Positions 41,539 through 50,444 of a stretch of 64,000 bases of DNA are shown piece after piece. The first letter of the stretch is position 1; each line of letters begins with the position of its first letter. The notes below the pieces were generated by a model. The model was given only the letters and a program-made list of their open reading frames with translations, did not search any database and was not told the DNA's origin. The translations under genes and the position numbers were made by a program. The DNA comes from JAJYKC01 sp035545735 (lineage in GTDB: Bacteria; Acidobacteriota; Terriglobia; Bryobacterales; Bryobacteraceae), in contig DASZXS010000042.1 in the NCBI GenBank assembly GCA_035545735.1, positions 1 through 64,000 of the forward strand, written 5' to 3'.

Positions 41539-43062
41539 TCAATCGTCGGCGCGCACCCATCCGTAGGCTTCGTTCGATGGCCGGCGCCCATGGTCCACAT
41601 AGGCTGCTCTTAATTTCGACAGTGCGTCGGCGGGCAGGGGATTGCGCTTGGCGTCGAGGTCCACCTTATAAATCCTGGCCGCGTTCTCTCCGAAGATTTT
41701 TCGTTTATCTTCCTTCGTTAGCTTGCTGTAGCCGAATTTCTCGCACAGCTCGTCGCTGATCTGGAAGCGCTTGAACGCTTCGATGGCCCATTGCGGCGAT
41801 CCCCACCAGAGGCAGTCCGTGCCCCAGATGACATGGTCCGCGCCGTAATACTTCACGTTCTTCCCGACGCCGTGCATGGCAAGTGTCGGATTGGAAATCA
41901 CCAGCGCGTTAAAGAAGCTACCCAGCTCGGGGTACACATTATTAATTTTCGGGTTGCGCCGCTTGATGTCCATCAGAACGTTGTGCCATTCGAAATCGCC
42001 CGTGGTGGGGTCGTAATGGTCCAATTCCATCCAGTTTGGTTCATTTGGCCCGTGCCGGATCCCGGAATGATAGATCACCCACGTGATATCCGGATTGTTG
42101 AGAGCGGCCTTCTCGATATCTTTCGGATTGGCGAGGTGCCCGAGGACGCGCGACTGGTAGGAATAACCTTTATGAACGCTGAATGTCGTCATGCCGCGCT
42201 TGCGCGATTCTTCAATGAACCACTGGGCGTTCTCATCGTCGCACTGAAATCCGTGGCCGGAGCGCCCCGGGTCGGTGTGGCAATACCATTTCCATGACGC
42301 AATCTTATAGACATTCAGTTCCCGCTCCATCTGCTCGATAGTGGCGGCTTTGTCGATCTGATTTTTTTTGCTGTCCCAATAGTGATTCGGGGCAAGGTTG
42401 CCCTGGCTGAGGGCCCGGCGCGAACTGGCGAGCCCGTTAATTTCATCGCGGGCCTGGGCCATCAGCCAGCTTGGCAAAATGGCGAGCCCCGGGGTGCGCT
42501 CTTTTCCTTCGAGGACGCGGCCGTCCTTGGCGCGCAGTTCCTCTTTGCCCGGCACGCCGGAGATGACGATCATGTCCGTGTCGCTGTCGAACAACATCTC
42601 CTTCACGAAGTTATGGAAGCTGTAGGCCTCCTTGTCTTCTTTCAGCTTGAATCCCATGTTCTGAAAGAATTCCAACTTGCCGATTTCGCCGCGCAGCCCG
42701 ATCGGAATGCCATTGGTAAAGTGGCTCTGAACGTCCATGACGAAATACTCGCCTTTCGGCCATTTTTCCGCGTGCGCTTGCGGTTCGGTGGTTTCGTCCT
42801 CATCGACGTCCCAAACATTGCCCCACACTTTGTTGGAAGCGAGAAAGCAGGTGGCCATGCCCATGGAGGTCTGCATGAATCTGCGTCTCTCCATGCCGAG
42901 TTTTTTCGCCTTGCTCGTGGATATCTCGGTGATCCAGTGTTCTACTTCTTTTTGTTGCTCCGTCTGGCGGCGGGGGATGTACTCCTCATTCGAGACAAGC
43001 TGGGTTGGCATCGGGGAATCGACGCCTTTTTTCCGATCGCGCTGGCCCTTCCGAATCCACAT
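41539..43062 (-). CDS. Amidohydrolase-2-type TIM-barrel protein with an internal Tat-like motif
   Basis: The 507-residue protein has an amidohydrolase-2 barrel. The first metal region is VMDVQSHF in place of the usual DxHxH, then VISGVPG, the long insert, VIYHSGIRHG as the histidine region and VIWGTDCLWWGSPQW with the catalytic aspartate near the end. Residues 59-64 (RRRFMQ) followed by TSMGMATCFLASNK form a twin-arginine-like signal, but 58 residues precede it. A start farther in is possible (Met at 18 or 57). Such proteins hydrolyse or decarboxylate small cyclic or aromatic compounds. It stands alone between an MFS transporter and fadA. Confidence 0.78.
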   Translation of the reverse strand: MWIRKGQRDRKKGVDSPMPTQLVSNEEYIPRRQTEQQKEVEHWITEISTSKAKKLGMERRRFMQTSMGMATCFLASNKVWGNVWDVDEDETTEPQAHAEKWPKGEYFVMDVQSHFTNGIPIGLRGEIGKLEFFQNMGFKLKEDKEAYSFHNFVKEMLFDSDTDMIVISGVPGKEELRAKDGRVLEGKERTPGLAILPSWLMAQARDEINGLASSRRALSQGNLAPNHYWDSKKNQIDKAATIEQMERELNVYKIASWKWYCHTDPGRSGHGFQCDDENAQWFIEESRKRGMTTFSVHKGYSYQSRVLGHLANPKDIEKAALNNPDITWVIYHSGIRHGPNEPNWMELDHYDPTTGDFEWHNVLMDIKRRNPKINNVYPELGSFFNALVISNPTLAMHGVGKNVKYYGADHVIWGTDCLWWGSPQWAIEAFKRFQISDELCEKFGYSKLTKEDKRKIFGENAARIYKVDLDAKRNPLPADALSKLRAAYVDHGRRPSNEAYGWVRADD

Positions 43063-43261
43063 GGACGACGCCCCTTTCGTACGCCGCTAGTATAATACGG
43101 CCGCAAGCAGGTTGAATCGCGGGTGATGGCGCCCAGACAGCCAGCGGCTCGCGCACGGGCCGTCCGCCGGCCGAGACATTGAGTTGCACGGCGCTGCTTT
43201 GGGAAACGACCTTCCCTTGGAGTTTCCAAACCGCAAAATGCGGTGTCGCCGCGTATATCCG

Positions 43262-44479
43262 TTACGACGGCGGTAACTGGGAAAACTCTTCATGCCCGGA
43301 CGCCCGTTCGAACAGCCCCGCCGCGCCCTGACCGCCGCCGATGCACATGGTGACCACTCCGTAGCGCGCCTTCCGGCGCCCCATTTCGTTGGCGAGCGTG
43401 CCCACCATTCGCGAGCCGGTCATCCCAAACGGATGGCCGATAGAAATGGAGCCTCCGTTCACGTTCAGCTTATTGGGGTCGATCCCCAGGCGGTCGCGGC
43501 AATAAACCACTTGCACCGCGAACGCTTCGTTTAGCTCCCACAAGTCGATGTCATCTATTTTCAGCCCGTGGCGCTTCAGAAGCTTGGGAATTGCGAACAC
43601 CGGCCCGATTCCCATCTCATCGGGTTCGCAGCCCGCCACAGCAATTCCCCGGAAGATGAGCTTGTACGGGATATTCAGCTCATCCGCCCTCTTGCGGGAC
43701 ATCAGCAGCGTGGCGGACGCCCCATCCGACAGTTGCGACGCATTACCCGCAGTGACCGTGCCTTGTCCGCTGTGGGGATCGAAGTGCGGTTTCAAGGCGA
43801 GTAGCCCTTCGAGCGTGGTGTCCGGGCGGTTGCATTCGTCCCGATCCGCGCAAACTTCCTCGGTGCCCGTTACCTCGCCGGTTTTTTTATCGAGCAGGGA
43901 CTTGACGGCCTTGAAGGGCGCGATCTCCCCGCGGAAGAATCCCTCTTGTTGAGCCCGCGCTGTCCGCTGCTGGCTCAGCAGAGAGTATTCGTCCTGCGAC
44001 TCCCGGCTGATCCGGTAACGCTTGGCCACCACCTCGGCCGTATCGCCCATCGCCATGTAAATGCCAGGGCATTTCCCGCTGAGTATCGGATTGGGCTCGC
44101 CATCGCGGCGGGTGAGGCTGATGCTCTCCGTGCCGCCTCCGATGACGGCGTCTTCTCCCTCCGCGATCTGATGCGCGGCCATGGCGATTGCCTGCAGCCC
44201 GGATGAGCAAAACCGGTTGATGGTCGCTCCGGCTACCGACGCCGGGAGTCCCGCCAGCAGCGCCGCAATTCGAGCGACGTTGGATCCCTGCGGGCCATGG
44301 GGATACGCGCATCCCAGAATCACATCGCCGATTTCCGCCGGATCGAGCCCCGGCGTCTTTCGCAGCACGTCGCGAATGCAGTGCGCCGCCATGTCATCCG
44401 GGCGGGTGCGGTTGAAGGAGCCGCGAAACGACTTGGCGAGCGCGGTTCGTGAGCTCGCCACCACCACCGCTTCACGCAT
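43262..44479 (-). CDS. fadA: Acetyl-CoA C-acyltransferase (thiolase)
   Basis: The 405-residue enzyme performs the last step of beta-oxidation, splitting 3-ketoacyl-CoA. The nucleophilic Cys91 lies in INRFCSSGLQAIAM, the histidine in GGSISIGHPFGMTGSRM, and the second cysteine in CIGGGQGAAG near the C-terminus. Length fits the family. It follows fadB on the same strand with an eight-base overlap, the usual beta-oxidation operon. The cofactor and chain length are not decided by sequence. Confidence 0.94.
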   Translation of the reverse strand: MREAVVVASSRTALAKSFRGSFNRTRPDDMAAHCIRDVLRKTPGLDPAEIGDVILGCAYPHGPQGSNVARIAALLAGLPASVAGATINRFCSSGLQAIAMAAHQIAEGEDAVIGGGTESISLTRRDGEPNPILSGKCPGIYMAMGDTAEVVAKRYRISRESQDEYSLLSQQRTARAQQEGFFRGEIAPFKAVKSLLDKKTGEVTGTEEVCADRDECNRPDTTLEGLLALKPHFDPHSGQGTVTAGNASQLSDGASATLLMSRKRADELNIPYKLIFRGIAVAGCEPDEMGIGPVFAIPKLLKRHGLKIDDIDLWELNEAFAVQVVYCRDRLGIDPNKLNVNGGSISIGHPFGMTGSRMVGTLANEMGRRKARYGVVTMCIGGGQGAAGLFERASGHEEFSQLPPS

Positions 44480-46592
44480 GCTCTCTCCTCCAGTCCGAAA
44501 ACGTCTTGCCGCTCTCGGCCAAAAACTTTAATAGAGGCGCCGGCGTCCACAGCTTTCCATGCTGCGCTTCGAATTCCCGAATGCGGTTGTACACTTTCGG
44601 CAGCCCGACGGTGTCCGCGTAGAACATAGGACCGCCGCGATGGGCGGGGAAGCCATAGCCGCTGATATAGATGACGTCGATATCCACCGGGCGAAGCGCG
44701 ATGCCTTCTTCGAGGATGCGCGCACCTTCATTGACCAGAGCGTAGATGGTCCGCTCCACAATCTCCTCCGGGCTGATGGCTCGCGGCGTTATACCAGCCT
44801 TTTCCTGGCACTCACTGATAATGCGATCGACTTCCGGGTCGTGGTTCGGCTTGCGATTTTCGTCGTAGCGATACCAGCCCGCGCCGGTCTTCTGCCCGTA
44901 GCGTCCGAGTTCGCAGAGGCGGTCCTCCGTGCATGGCTGCCGGACGGTTGTATCCTCGTCTTCCTTGAACTCCTTTCGGATGCGCCAGCCGACGTCGAGC
45001 CCGGCAAGATCGCCGGTGGCGAGCGGTCCCATCGCCATGCCGAAGTCGTAGAGGGCCCGGTCAACCGCCTCCACCGGCGCGCCCTCTTCCACCAGAAACT
45101 GCGCCTCGCGGCGGTACGGGCCGAACATGCGGTTGCCCACAAATCCCCGGCAATTTCCCACCAGCACGCCCACCTTCGATAGACGCTTGGAAAGAGTCAT
45201 GCACGTGGCGATGACTTCCTTGGAGGTTTTCTTCCCGCGCACAATTTCCAGTAAGCGCATGACGTTCGCCGGGCTGAAAAAGTGCGTCCCGATCACCATC
45301 TCGGGACGGGATGTGACCGCGGCGATCTCGTCGATATCGAGGGTCGATGTGTTCGACGCCAAAATCGTATCGGGGCGGCAGACCGTGTTCAGCTCGGCGA
45401 AAACATTCTTCTTTAACTCCATCCCCTCGAATACCGCTTCCACTACCATGCCGGCTTCGAGAAAACGGTCGTAGGTAAGCACCGGTTGAATCAACGCCAT
45501 CCGCCGCTCCATCACTTCCCGGCTGAAGCGGCCCCGCTGGACGGAGGTTTCGTAATTCCGGCGAATGGTTGCCAAACCCCGGGCCAGCGCCGTCTGGTCT
45601 ATTTCCTTGAGCAGAACCGGAATGCCGGCATTGGCAAACACCATCGTGATGCCGCCGCCCATCGTGCCGGCGCCCACGACGGCGACCTGGCTGATCTCCT
45701 GCGTGGGCGTATCCTTCGGCACATCTGGAATTTTGGCTACTTCTCGCTCTCCGAAAAAAACGTGGATCAGCGCTTTGGACTGGTCGGAAAACAGGCACTC
45801 CTGGAAAAGCTCCGCTTCGCGCTTTATCCCTTCGTCGAAGGGCAACTTTGCCGCGGCCTCCACGGCATCGATGGCAGCGAGCGGAGCGATCATGTTTCTT
45901 TGGCGTTTCCGCGCCGTTTCGCGGGCCGCCGCAAAGATTCCGGCGTTGGTGTCCGCGCTGCCTAGTTTTGCGGAAAGCTCCCGCGTACGCCGCGGAAGCC
46001 GGCCCGCGTGCTCGCGCGCAAACGCGATAGCCCCTTGGAGCAGGTCGCCTTCGACGATGCGGTCGACAATGCCGGCATCGAAAGCGGCGGCGGCCTTCAC
46101 CGGCTCTCCTCCGGCGCACATCTCCACCGCCTTGGCGACTCCGGCCAGGCGGGGCAACCGCTGCGTTCCGCCTGCGCCGGGGATGAGGCCGAGCTTCACT
46201 TCGGGCTGCCCCACCTGCGCTTCCGCCACCGCAACGCGATAGTGGCACGCCATTGCGGTTTCGAGGCCGCCCCCGAACGCTGTGCCGTGAATCGCCGCCA
46301 CTACCGGCTTGCTGCTGGCTTCGATACGGTCGAGAATCGCGTTGAGGCCCGGGCCGCGCTCGCGGGACCCGCCGGAAGTAATCTTGCCGAATTCCCGGAT
46401 GTCGGCGCCGGCAATGAACGTCCTGCCCCCGCCGATCAAGACCACCGCCCGGATATCCGGGTCTTTTTCAAACGCCTCGATGCCGGCTACAATCCCCTCG
46501 GGAACTCCCGGGCTAAGCGCGTTGACGGGCGGGTTGTGAATCGTGAGAATGCCAATCTCGGCGTCGCGGCTGGCCTGGACGAGGTCGCTCAT
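44472..46592 (-). CDS. fadB: Multifunctional fatty-acid oxidation protein (enoyl-CoA hydratase / 3-hydroxyacyl-CoA dehydrogenase)
   Basis: The protein of about 706 residues has two parts. Residues 1-190 form a crotonase domain with the oxyanion hole in GGGRTFIAGADIREF and in HGTAFGGGLETAMACHYRVA, and GLIPGAGGTQRLPRL. After a linker, VAVVGAGTMGGGITMVFANAGIPV (about 300-325) is the NAD-binding site of the dehydrogenase, followed by NTSTLDIDEIAAVTSRPEMVIGTHFFSPANVMRLLEIV, which holds the catalytic histidine and partner. The C-terminal dehydrogenase lobes are duplicated. I chose the ATG at 46592 (MSDLVQASRD); an upstream TTG at 46625 is weaker. It forms an operon with fadA. Confidence 0.93.
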   Translation of the reverse strand: MSDLVQASRDAEIGILTIHNPPVNALSPGVPEGIVAGIEAFEKDPDIRAVVLIGGGRTFIAGADIREFGKITSGGSRERGPGLNAILDRIEASSKPVVAAIHGTAFGGGLETAMACHYRVAVAEAQVGQPEVKLGLIPGAGGTQRLPRLAGVAKAVEMCAGGEPVKAAAAFDAGIVDRIVEGDLLQGAIAFAREHAGRLPRRTRELSAKLGSADTNAGIFAAARETARKRQRNMIAPLAAIDAVEAAAKLPFDEGIKREAELFQECLFSDQSKALIHVFFGEREVAKIPDVPKDTPTQEISQVAVVGAGTMGGGITMVFANAGIPVLLKEIDQTALARGLATIRRNYETSVQRGRFSREVMERRMALIQPVLTYDRFLEAGMVVEAVFEGMELKKNVFAELNTVCRPDTILASNTSTLDIDEIAAVTSRPEMVIGTHFFSPANVMRLLEIVRGKKTSKEVIATCMTLSKRLSKVGVLVGNCRGFVGNRMFGPYRREAQFLVEEGAPVEAVDRALYDFGMAMGPLATGDLAGLDVGWRIRKEFKEDEDTTVRQPCTEDRLCELGRYGQKTGAGWYRYDENRKPNHDPEVDRIISECQEKAGITPRAISPEEIVERTIYALVNEGARILEEGIALRPVDIDVIYISGYGFPAHRGGPMFYADTVGLPKVYNRIREFEAQHGKLWTPAPLLKFLAESGKTFSDWRREHA

Positions 46593-46652
46593 GGTCTTTG
46601 ATTTTATCCAAAGCCGGCCGCGCAAACGACAGGGAGTAGCGATTTTTGCGCG

Positions 46653-47948
46653 CTATTTTGCCCACTCCGGAAACGCCGTCATTGCATCGATCACGTTGTG
46701 AACTTTGTCGGTGTGAGCGTCTTCCTGCCAGCCTCCGCGGTGATCCTGAATCAGCGAGTCGCGCGGGCAGCCGTCCTCGTCCACCGCGTAGAGCACAAAA
46801 TTCATCACCTGCCGGGCGATGCGCGTATATTGTGGCGAACCGGTAGCGGCGGAGTACAGGGCAAGAACAGCGCCATAGGTGGAATTGATGCCGCCCCAGG
46901 GCTCGCGATCCTCGTCCTGTTCGCCGCACACCGCCACGCCGAAGCGGATGCTCGTAAACGTCTTGCCTACAAATTCAATCAGCAAGTGGGCGTGCTCGCG
47001 CCATTCGGGGTCGGCTCTTTCCTTGCGTTCGATGAGATAACGAGCCAGATTGAGCGGCGCCCAGGCGGTGCGATTGTCGGGCGAGTGGTGATCCTCGAAA
47101 AACTGCATGAAGAGGGCGCCCTTCCTGGCGGCGCTGGGAATCTGATAGTCGCGAATCCAAGCCCAAACCTTGGCGCGAGGCGCTTGAAATTCGGGATGTC
47201 CGAGCGCGATCAGCTCATCGAACAGGCGCAGACTGAAGCTCATATTCCCGGAGATGTCGCCGCGCGCCTCGCCAGTCCGGTAATCGGCGCGAAAGGGCCA
47301 CGGCGAATGCGTCTCGTCGCCCGTCCGCATGTTGGCCGACAGGACGCGGGCGTTTTGGAGCGCTTGGGCCAGGTAGCGCGCATCGCGCGTTTCCCGATAA
47401 AGGAGCGCGAGCGCGTAACCCGCAATGGCGCCTTTATCGGGCTCGATTTCATACGGCTTGTCATCCTGAGTACCGGAATCCGGCGGCTGCGGAAATTTTT
47501 CGCGAATTCCGGTGGACCGGGTGAAGCGCGGGTACTTGCCCGTGTCCGGCGTCAGCGATTCCTTCACCAGATAGTCGCCCATGTAGCGGGCAAAACGGAG
47601 CGCTTCCGGTTTCTTTTCTTTTTTGAGGTGATAATACTTCAGATAAGAGATGATCCCAAACCCGTTCTGCATGGACGGGATGAAGTCGTGGCGCCGGGCG
47701 ATGGGATCATAATTGCCGTCCATGAACGTAAGGGTGATGAACCGCGGATAGCCGTGCTCCATTGGACTGCGAAAGTACCACGCCATTTCACGGTCCAGGG
47801 CGTCGCTCCATGAGGCCCAGGGAAGCAGGCTTCCGTCGCTGGCATATTTGGCCTGGTGGCTCCCCAGCTTGACCTGGTCGGTGAAGTGTTGTCCGAAGAG
47901 CAGCGGCGCGGCGGCAATGACGCCGCAGAGATACATCGGGATTTTCAT
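46653..47948 (-). CDS. Exported six-hairpin-fold protein A of the carbohydrate locus
   Basis: The protein of about 431 residues has a signal peptide (MKIPMYLCGVIAAAPLLFG). Its body has a GSLLPWASW element near residue 35 and repeated helical hairpins with ALLYRETRDARYLAQALQNARVLSANM and a late GGINSTYGAVLALYSAATGSPQYTRIARQ, the rhythm of alpha/alpha six-hairpin (toroid) enzymes that act on glycans. It shares the SLLPW element and hairpin rhythm with the genes at 47945 and 57778, so the three are paralogues. No catalytic residue is certain. The start is the ATG at 47948, overlapping the upstream stop (ATGA); it is the last gene of the TonB operon. Confidence 0.75.
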   Translation of the reverse strand: MKIPMYLCGVIAAAPLLFGQHFTDQVKLGSHQAKYASDGSLLPWASWSDALDREMAWYFRSPMEHGYPRFITLTFMDGNYDPIARRHDFIPSMQNGFGIISYLKYYHLKKEKKPEALRFARYMGDYLVKESLTPDTGKYPRFTRSTGIREKFPQPPDSGTQDDKPYEIEPDKGAIAGYALALLYRETRDARYLAQALQNARVLSANMRTGDETHSPWPFRADYRTGEARGDISGNMSFSLRLFDELIALGHPEFQAPRAKVWAWIRDYQIPSAARKGALFMQFFEDHHSPDNRTAWAPLNLARYLIERKERADPEWREHAHLLIEFVGKTFTSIRFGVAVCGEQDEDREPWGGINSTYGAVLALYSAATGSPQYTRIARQVMNFVLYAVDEDGCPRDSLIQDHRGGWQEDAHTDKVHNVIDAMTAFPEWAK

Positions 47949-49507
47949 TTTGGTTCGTGAGGGAGGCGCACGCTGACATGAGCGGACGCCGTGTGGTGAA
48001 TCTGCAGGACGCCGCCGCTTTCGAGCGGTTGCCACGTCCAGCCGTCCGTGGAAAGGGAAGACGGCGCGTTGAGCGTTTTGCCGCCGAAGGAAACGGAAAG
48101 CGGCTTGGCCGCTACACGCAGCAACTCCACGGAGTCCTTGTCGAACGTCGTGTATTCAACTCGTTCCCTTTGATAATCCGGCTTCTGCACCACCGACGTC
48201 GAATGCAGAATATGGTTCTGACCGGCCGGCGCCAGTTCGGGATCGACCGCCATGGCGCGAAGGTAATGCCGCACATAGTCGCCGTAGCCGTCCGTCCACC
48301 AGATTTCATAGGTGTGCGGATCGGGATAGCGGTTCTTGCCGTCATCGTCGACGAAATACGTTGCCCAGTTTAATTGCCGGATAGCCATGGCTTTGTTTCG
48401 CTCATCGCCGGTCTCTTTCGCGTAGCGCAACTCCACGGACGCGTGCCGGGAGGTATGGCTCTGGCCGGGCACGGCGTAAACAGTCTGTTCGTTGATGGTC
48501 AGGACGCCAAACTTTTTTTCCAGGCTGTGGTTTCCCAGCTTGGAAATCACCCAATCCTGAATGCCGCGGACATCCTGTTTCCAGTTGGAATCCCAGGATT
48601 TGTTTTCCATCAGGTACCAGGCGAGCGTAGTGGCGTTGATCTGAGTATCGGACCAGCCCGGAATGTCCTCAAAGAAAGGCCCCCACTTGTTCGTTTGCAA
48701 GGGGTACTTCTTCAGCCAGCCGAGGAGCTGATCGAAAGATCGCCGGTACGCGGCGAGGTTGCCCTGTTGCAGGCGTTCCAATTTCTGATAGAGGCGAAGC
48801 GTGCCGGTCCAGTTTGTGGTGTACGGGGACATGACCTGGCCGGTGAGCGCGTTCACTTTGAAGGGCAGGGGAGAGTGATCGCTGTCGCCGGCTTGTGTTT
48901 TCGACGCGAGAGTATTGGCGATCGAAACCGCCGCATCGAGATACTTGCGGTTGCCCGTGATCTTGTACAGCGTGACCAGTTCGGCTCCGAAGGAGCCCGC
49001 TTTGTCCGGTTGCGTAATGCTTTTTCCCAGCATCAGGTCACCGTCATAAAGCAGCTTGGCTTCCGTGTTGCACGGGTAGGGAATGTTGGGCCAGACAGCG
49101 CTCGCCGGCGGCATGCTGTGATCCAGGTAGGCGTCCGCCTGATAGATCATGTTCTCCAGCACCTCCGGATCGCCGCTGTACTGGTAATAAAGCGACCACG
49201 AGGAAAGCATCATCGCGAACTGGTCGCCGCCGATTCCCTGGCTCTCGAGCGTCCGGTACACCATGTATTTCGGCAGGTTCACGTCCCCGGAAGCGACCTT
49301 GCCGGGCTTCCAGGAAGCGGGAACGTGATTCCAGTAAAACCACAGGAGGTTCAGATCGTGGTCATATGCGATTCCGGGGTTCGCCGAATACCAGGGGAGG
49401 ATGTGGCCCTGGGAATCCAGACGCGCCGGATGGAAGCCGATGCGCTCGGCCGCGGAGAGCGGAAGCAGAAAAGCCAGAACCGCCAGAAGACGGCATAGTG
49501 TGGACAT
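47945..49507 (-). CDS. Exported six-hairpin-fold protein B of the carbohydrate locus
   Basis: This protein of about 520 residues has a signal peptide (MSTLCRLLAVLAFLLPLSAAER). It contains GHILPWYSANPGIAYDHDLNLLWFYW early, many helical hairpins, then DKDSVELLRVAAKPLSVSFGGKTL and a beta-rich tail (GWTWQPLESGGVLQIHHTASAHVSVRL) that looks like a closing beta-sandwich. Its tail parallels that of the 57778 protein (TFDPASTDVLRLNFAPESVW), which supports paralogy. The start is the ATG at 49507 with GGAGG seven bases away; the following gene overlaps by four bases. Glycan hydrolase, lyase or epimerase activity is likely from the fold, but no assay-quality motif is seen. Confidence 0.75.
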   Translation of the reverse strand: MSTLCRLLAVLAFLLPLSAAERIGFHPARLDSQGHILPWYSANPGIAYDHDLNLLWFYWNHVPASWKPGKVASGDVNLPKYMVYRTLESQGIGGDQFAMMLSSWSLYYQYSGDPEVLENMIYQADAYLDHSMPPASAVWPNIPYPCNTEAKLLYDGDLMLGKSITQPDKAGSFGAELVTLYKITGNRKYLDAAVSIANTLASKTQAGDSDHSPLPFKVNALTGQVMSPYTTNWTGTLRLYQKLERLQQGNLAAYRRSFDQLLGWLKKYPLQTNKWGPFFEDIPGWSDTQINATTLAWYLMENKSWDSNWKQDVRGIQDWVISKLGNHSLEKKFGVLTINEQTVYAVPGQSHTSRHASVELRYAKETGDERNKAMAIRQLNWATYFVDDDGKNRYPDPHTYEIWWTDGYGDYVRHYLRAMAVDPELAPAGQNHILHSTSVVQKPDYQRERVEYTTFDKDSVELLRVAAKPLSVSFGGKTLNAPSSLSTDGWTWQPLESGGVLQIHHTASAHVSVRLPHEPK

Positions 49508-49520
49508 AGTGTGGCCTCCT

Positions 49521-50444
49521 TCAGACCGGTTCATGACTCGGCGCCGGGGCGTCGTCCCAAACCGTGATCAACAGAGTACTCGCCAGCGCCAGAGCGCCGC
49601 CGGCCAGCATGAAGTTCGTCATGCGCTCATGCAGAACAGCCGCCGCGATGAGAACGCCAAAGAACGGGATCAGATAATTCGACAGCGCGGCTTGCGTCGC
49701 GTCCAGCCGCGCCAGAACATTTAGAAAAATCACCATCGACAGGAAATACTGAAAGACGGCGAGAATCGCCAGTCCCACCCAAACGGTGGCGGAATAGTGG
49801 CCCAGGTTGCGGAAGCCGGAAGGCTCCACGGCGGCGGTTACGGGTAGTAACACCAGCAGAAGCCAGTAGTAGCTATACAGCAGGACGCGTAGTGGAGAAT
49901 GCCGTTCCAGCGCCCGCTTGCTATAGGTGTTATAGAACGCGCTGCCGAGAACGCTCAGCAGAATCAGGATATTTCCGCCGAGATAGCCCTGGCCGAAATT
50001 CAAGTTGCTCCAATCGACGCCGGAACACGCCAGAACGCCCAGGATGGCGAGCCCGAAGCTGATCCATCGAATTTTCGTCATGCGCTCGCCGAGAATCCAG
50101 TGGGCCATTACCGCGGTGGAAATGGGCATGATCAGCGCAAGAAGCGCGGCGTTCGACGCGGGGGCAAGCCGCACGCCCCAGGTGATGAAAAGTTGCGCCA
50201 CAAGCTGGCCGGCAATGCCGAGAAGAAAGAAATCCCAAATGTCCCTGCGATCGATGCCCGCATCCTTTTCCTTGCGCACCAGCACCATCAGTAAAAGGGT
50301 GGAGAGCGCAATCGGGAACGTTACGGCAAACAGCGGTCCCATTTGTTCCTGCACCAGTTTCACCATGACGAACTGGCTGGCCCACATCAAATTGCAGGCG
50401 AGCAGCAGCAGCCAGTCCTTCAATTTCGCCGGCTTTGGGCTCAT
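49521..50444 (-). CDS. EamA-family (DMT) transporter
   Basis: The 307-residue membrane protein has ten hydrophobic segments arranged as two five-helix EamA repeats (the first with NLMWASQFVMVKLVQEQMGP, the second with LGIAILAVFQYFL-like stretches near 210). The family exports or imports metabolites such as amino acids, nucleotides or sugars. It overlaps the aminotransferase by four bases and lies in the TonB operon, so its cargo may be an intermediate of that pathway (inference). Confidence 0.88.
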   Translation of the reverse strand: MSPKPAKLKDWLLLLACNLMWASQFVMVKLVQEQMGPLFAVTFPIALSTLLLMVLVRKEKDAGIDRRDIWDFFLLGIAGQLVAQLFITWGVRLAPASNAALLALIMPISTAVMAHWILGERMTKIRWISFGLAILGVLACSGVDWSNLNFGQGYLGGNILILLSVLGSAFYNTYSKRALERHSPLRVLLYSYYWLLLVLLPVTAAVEPSGFRNLGHYSATVWVGLAILAVFQYFLSMVIFLNVLARLDATQAALSNYLIPFFGVLIAAAVLHERMTNFMLAGGALALASTLLITVWDDAPAPSHEPV

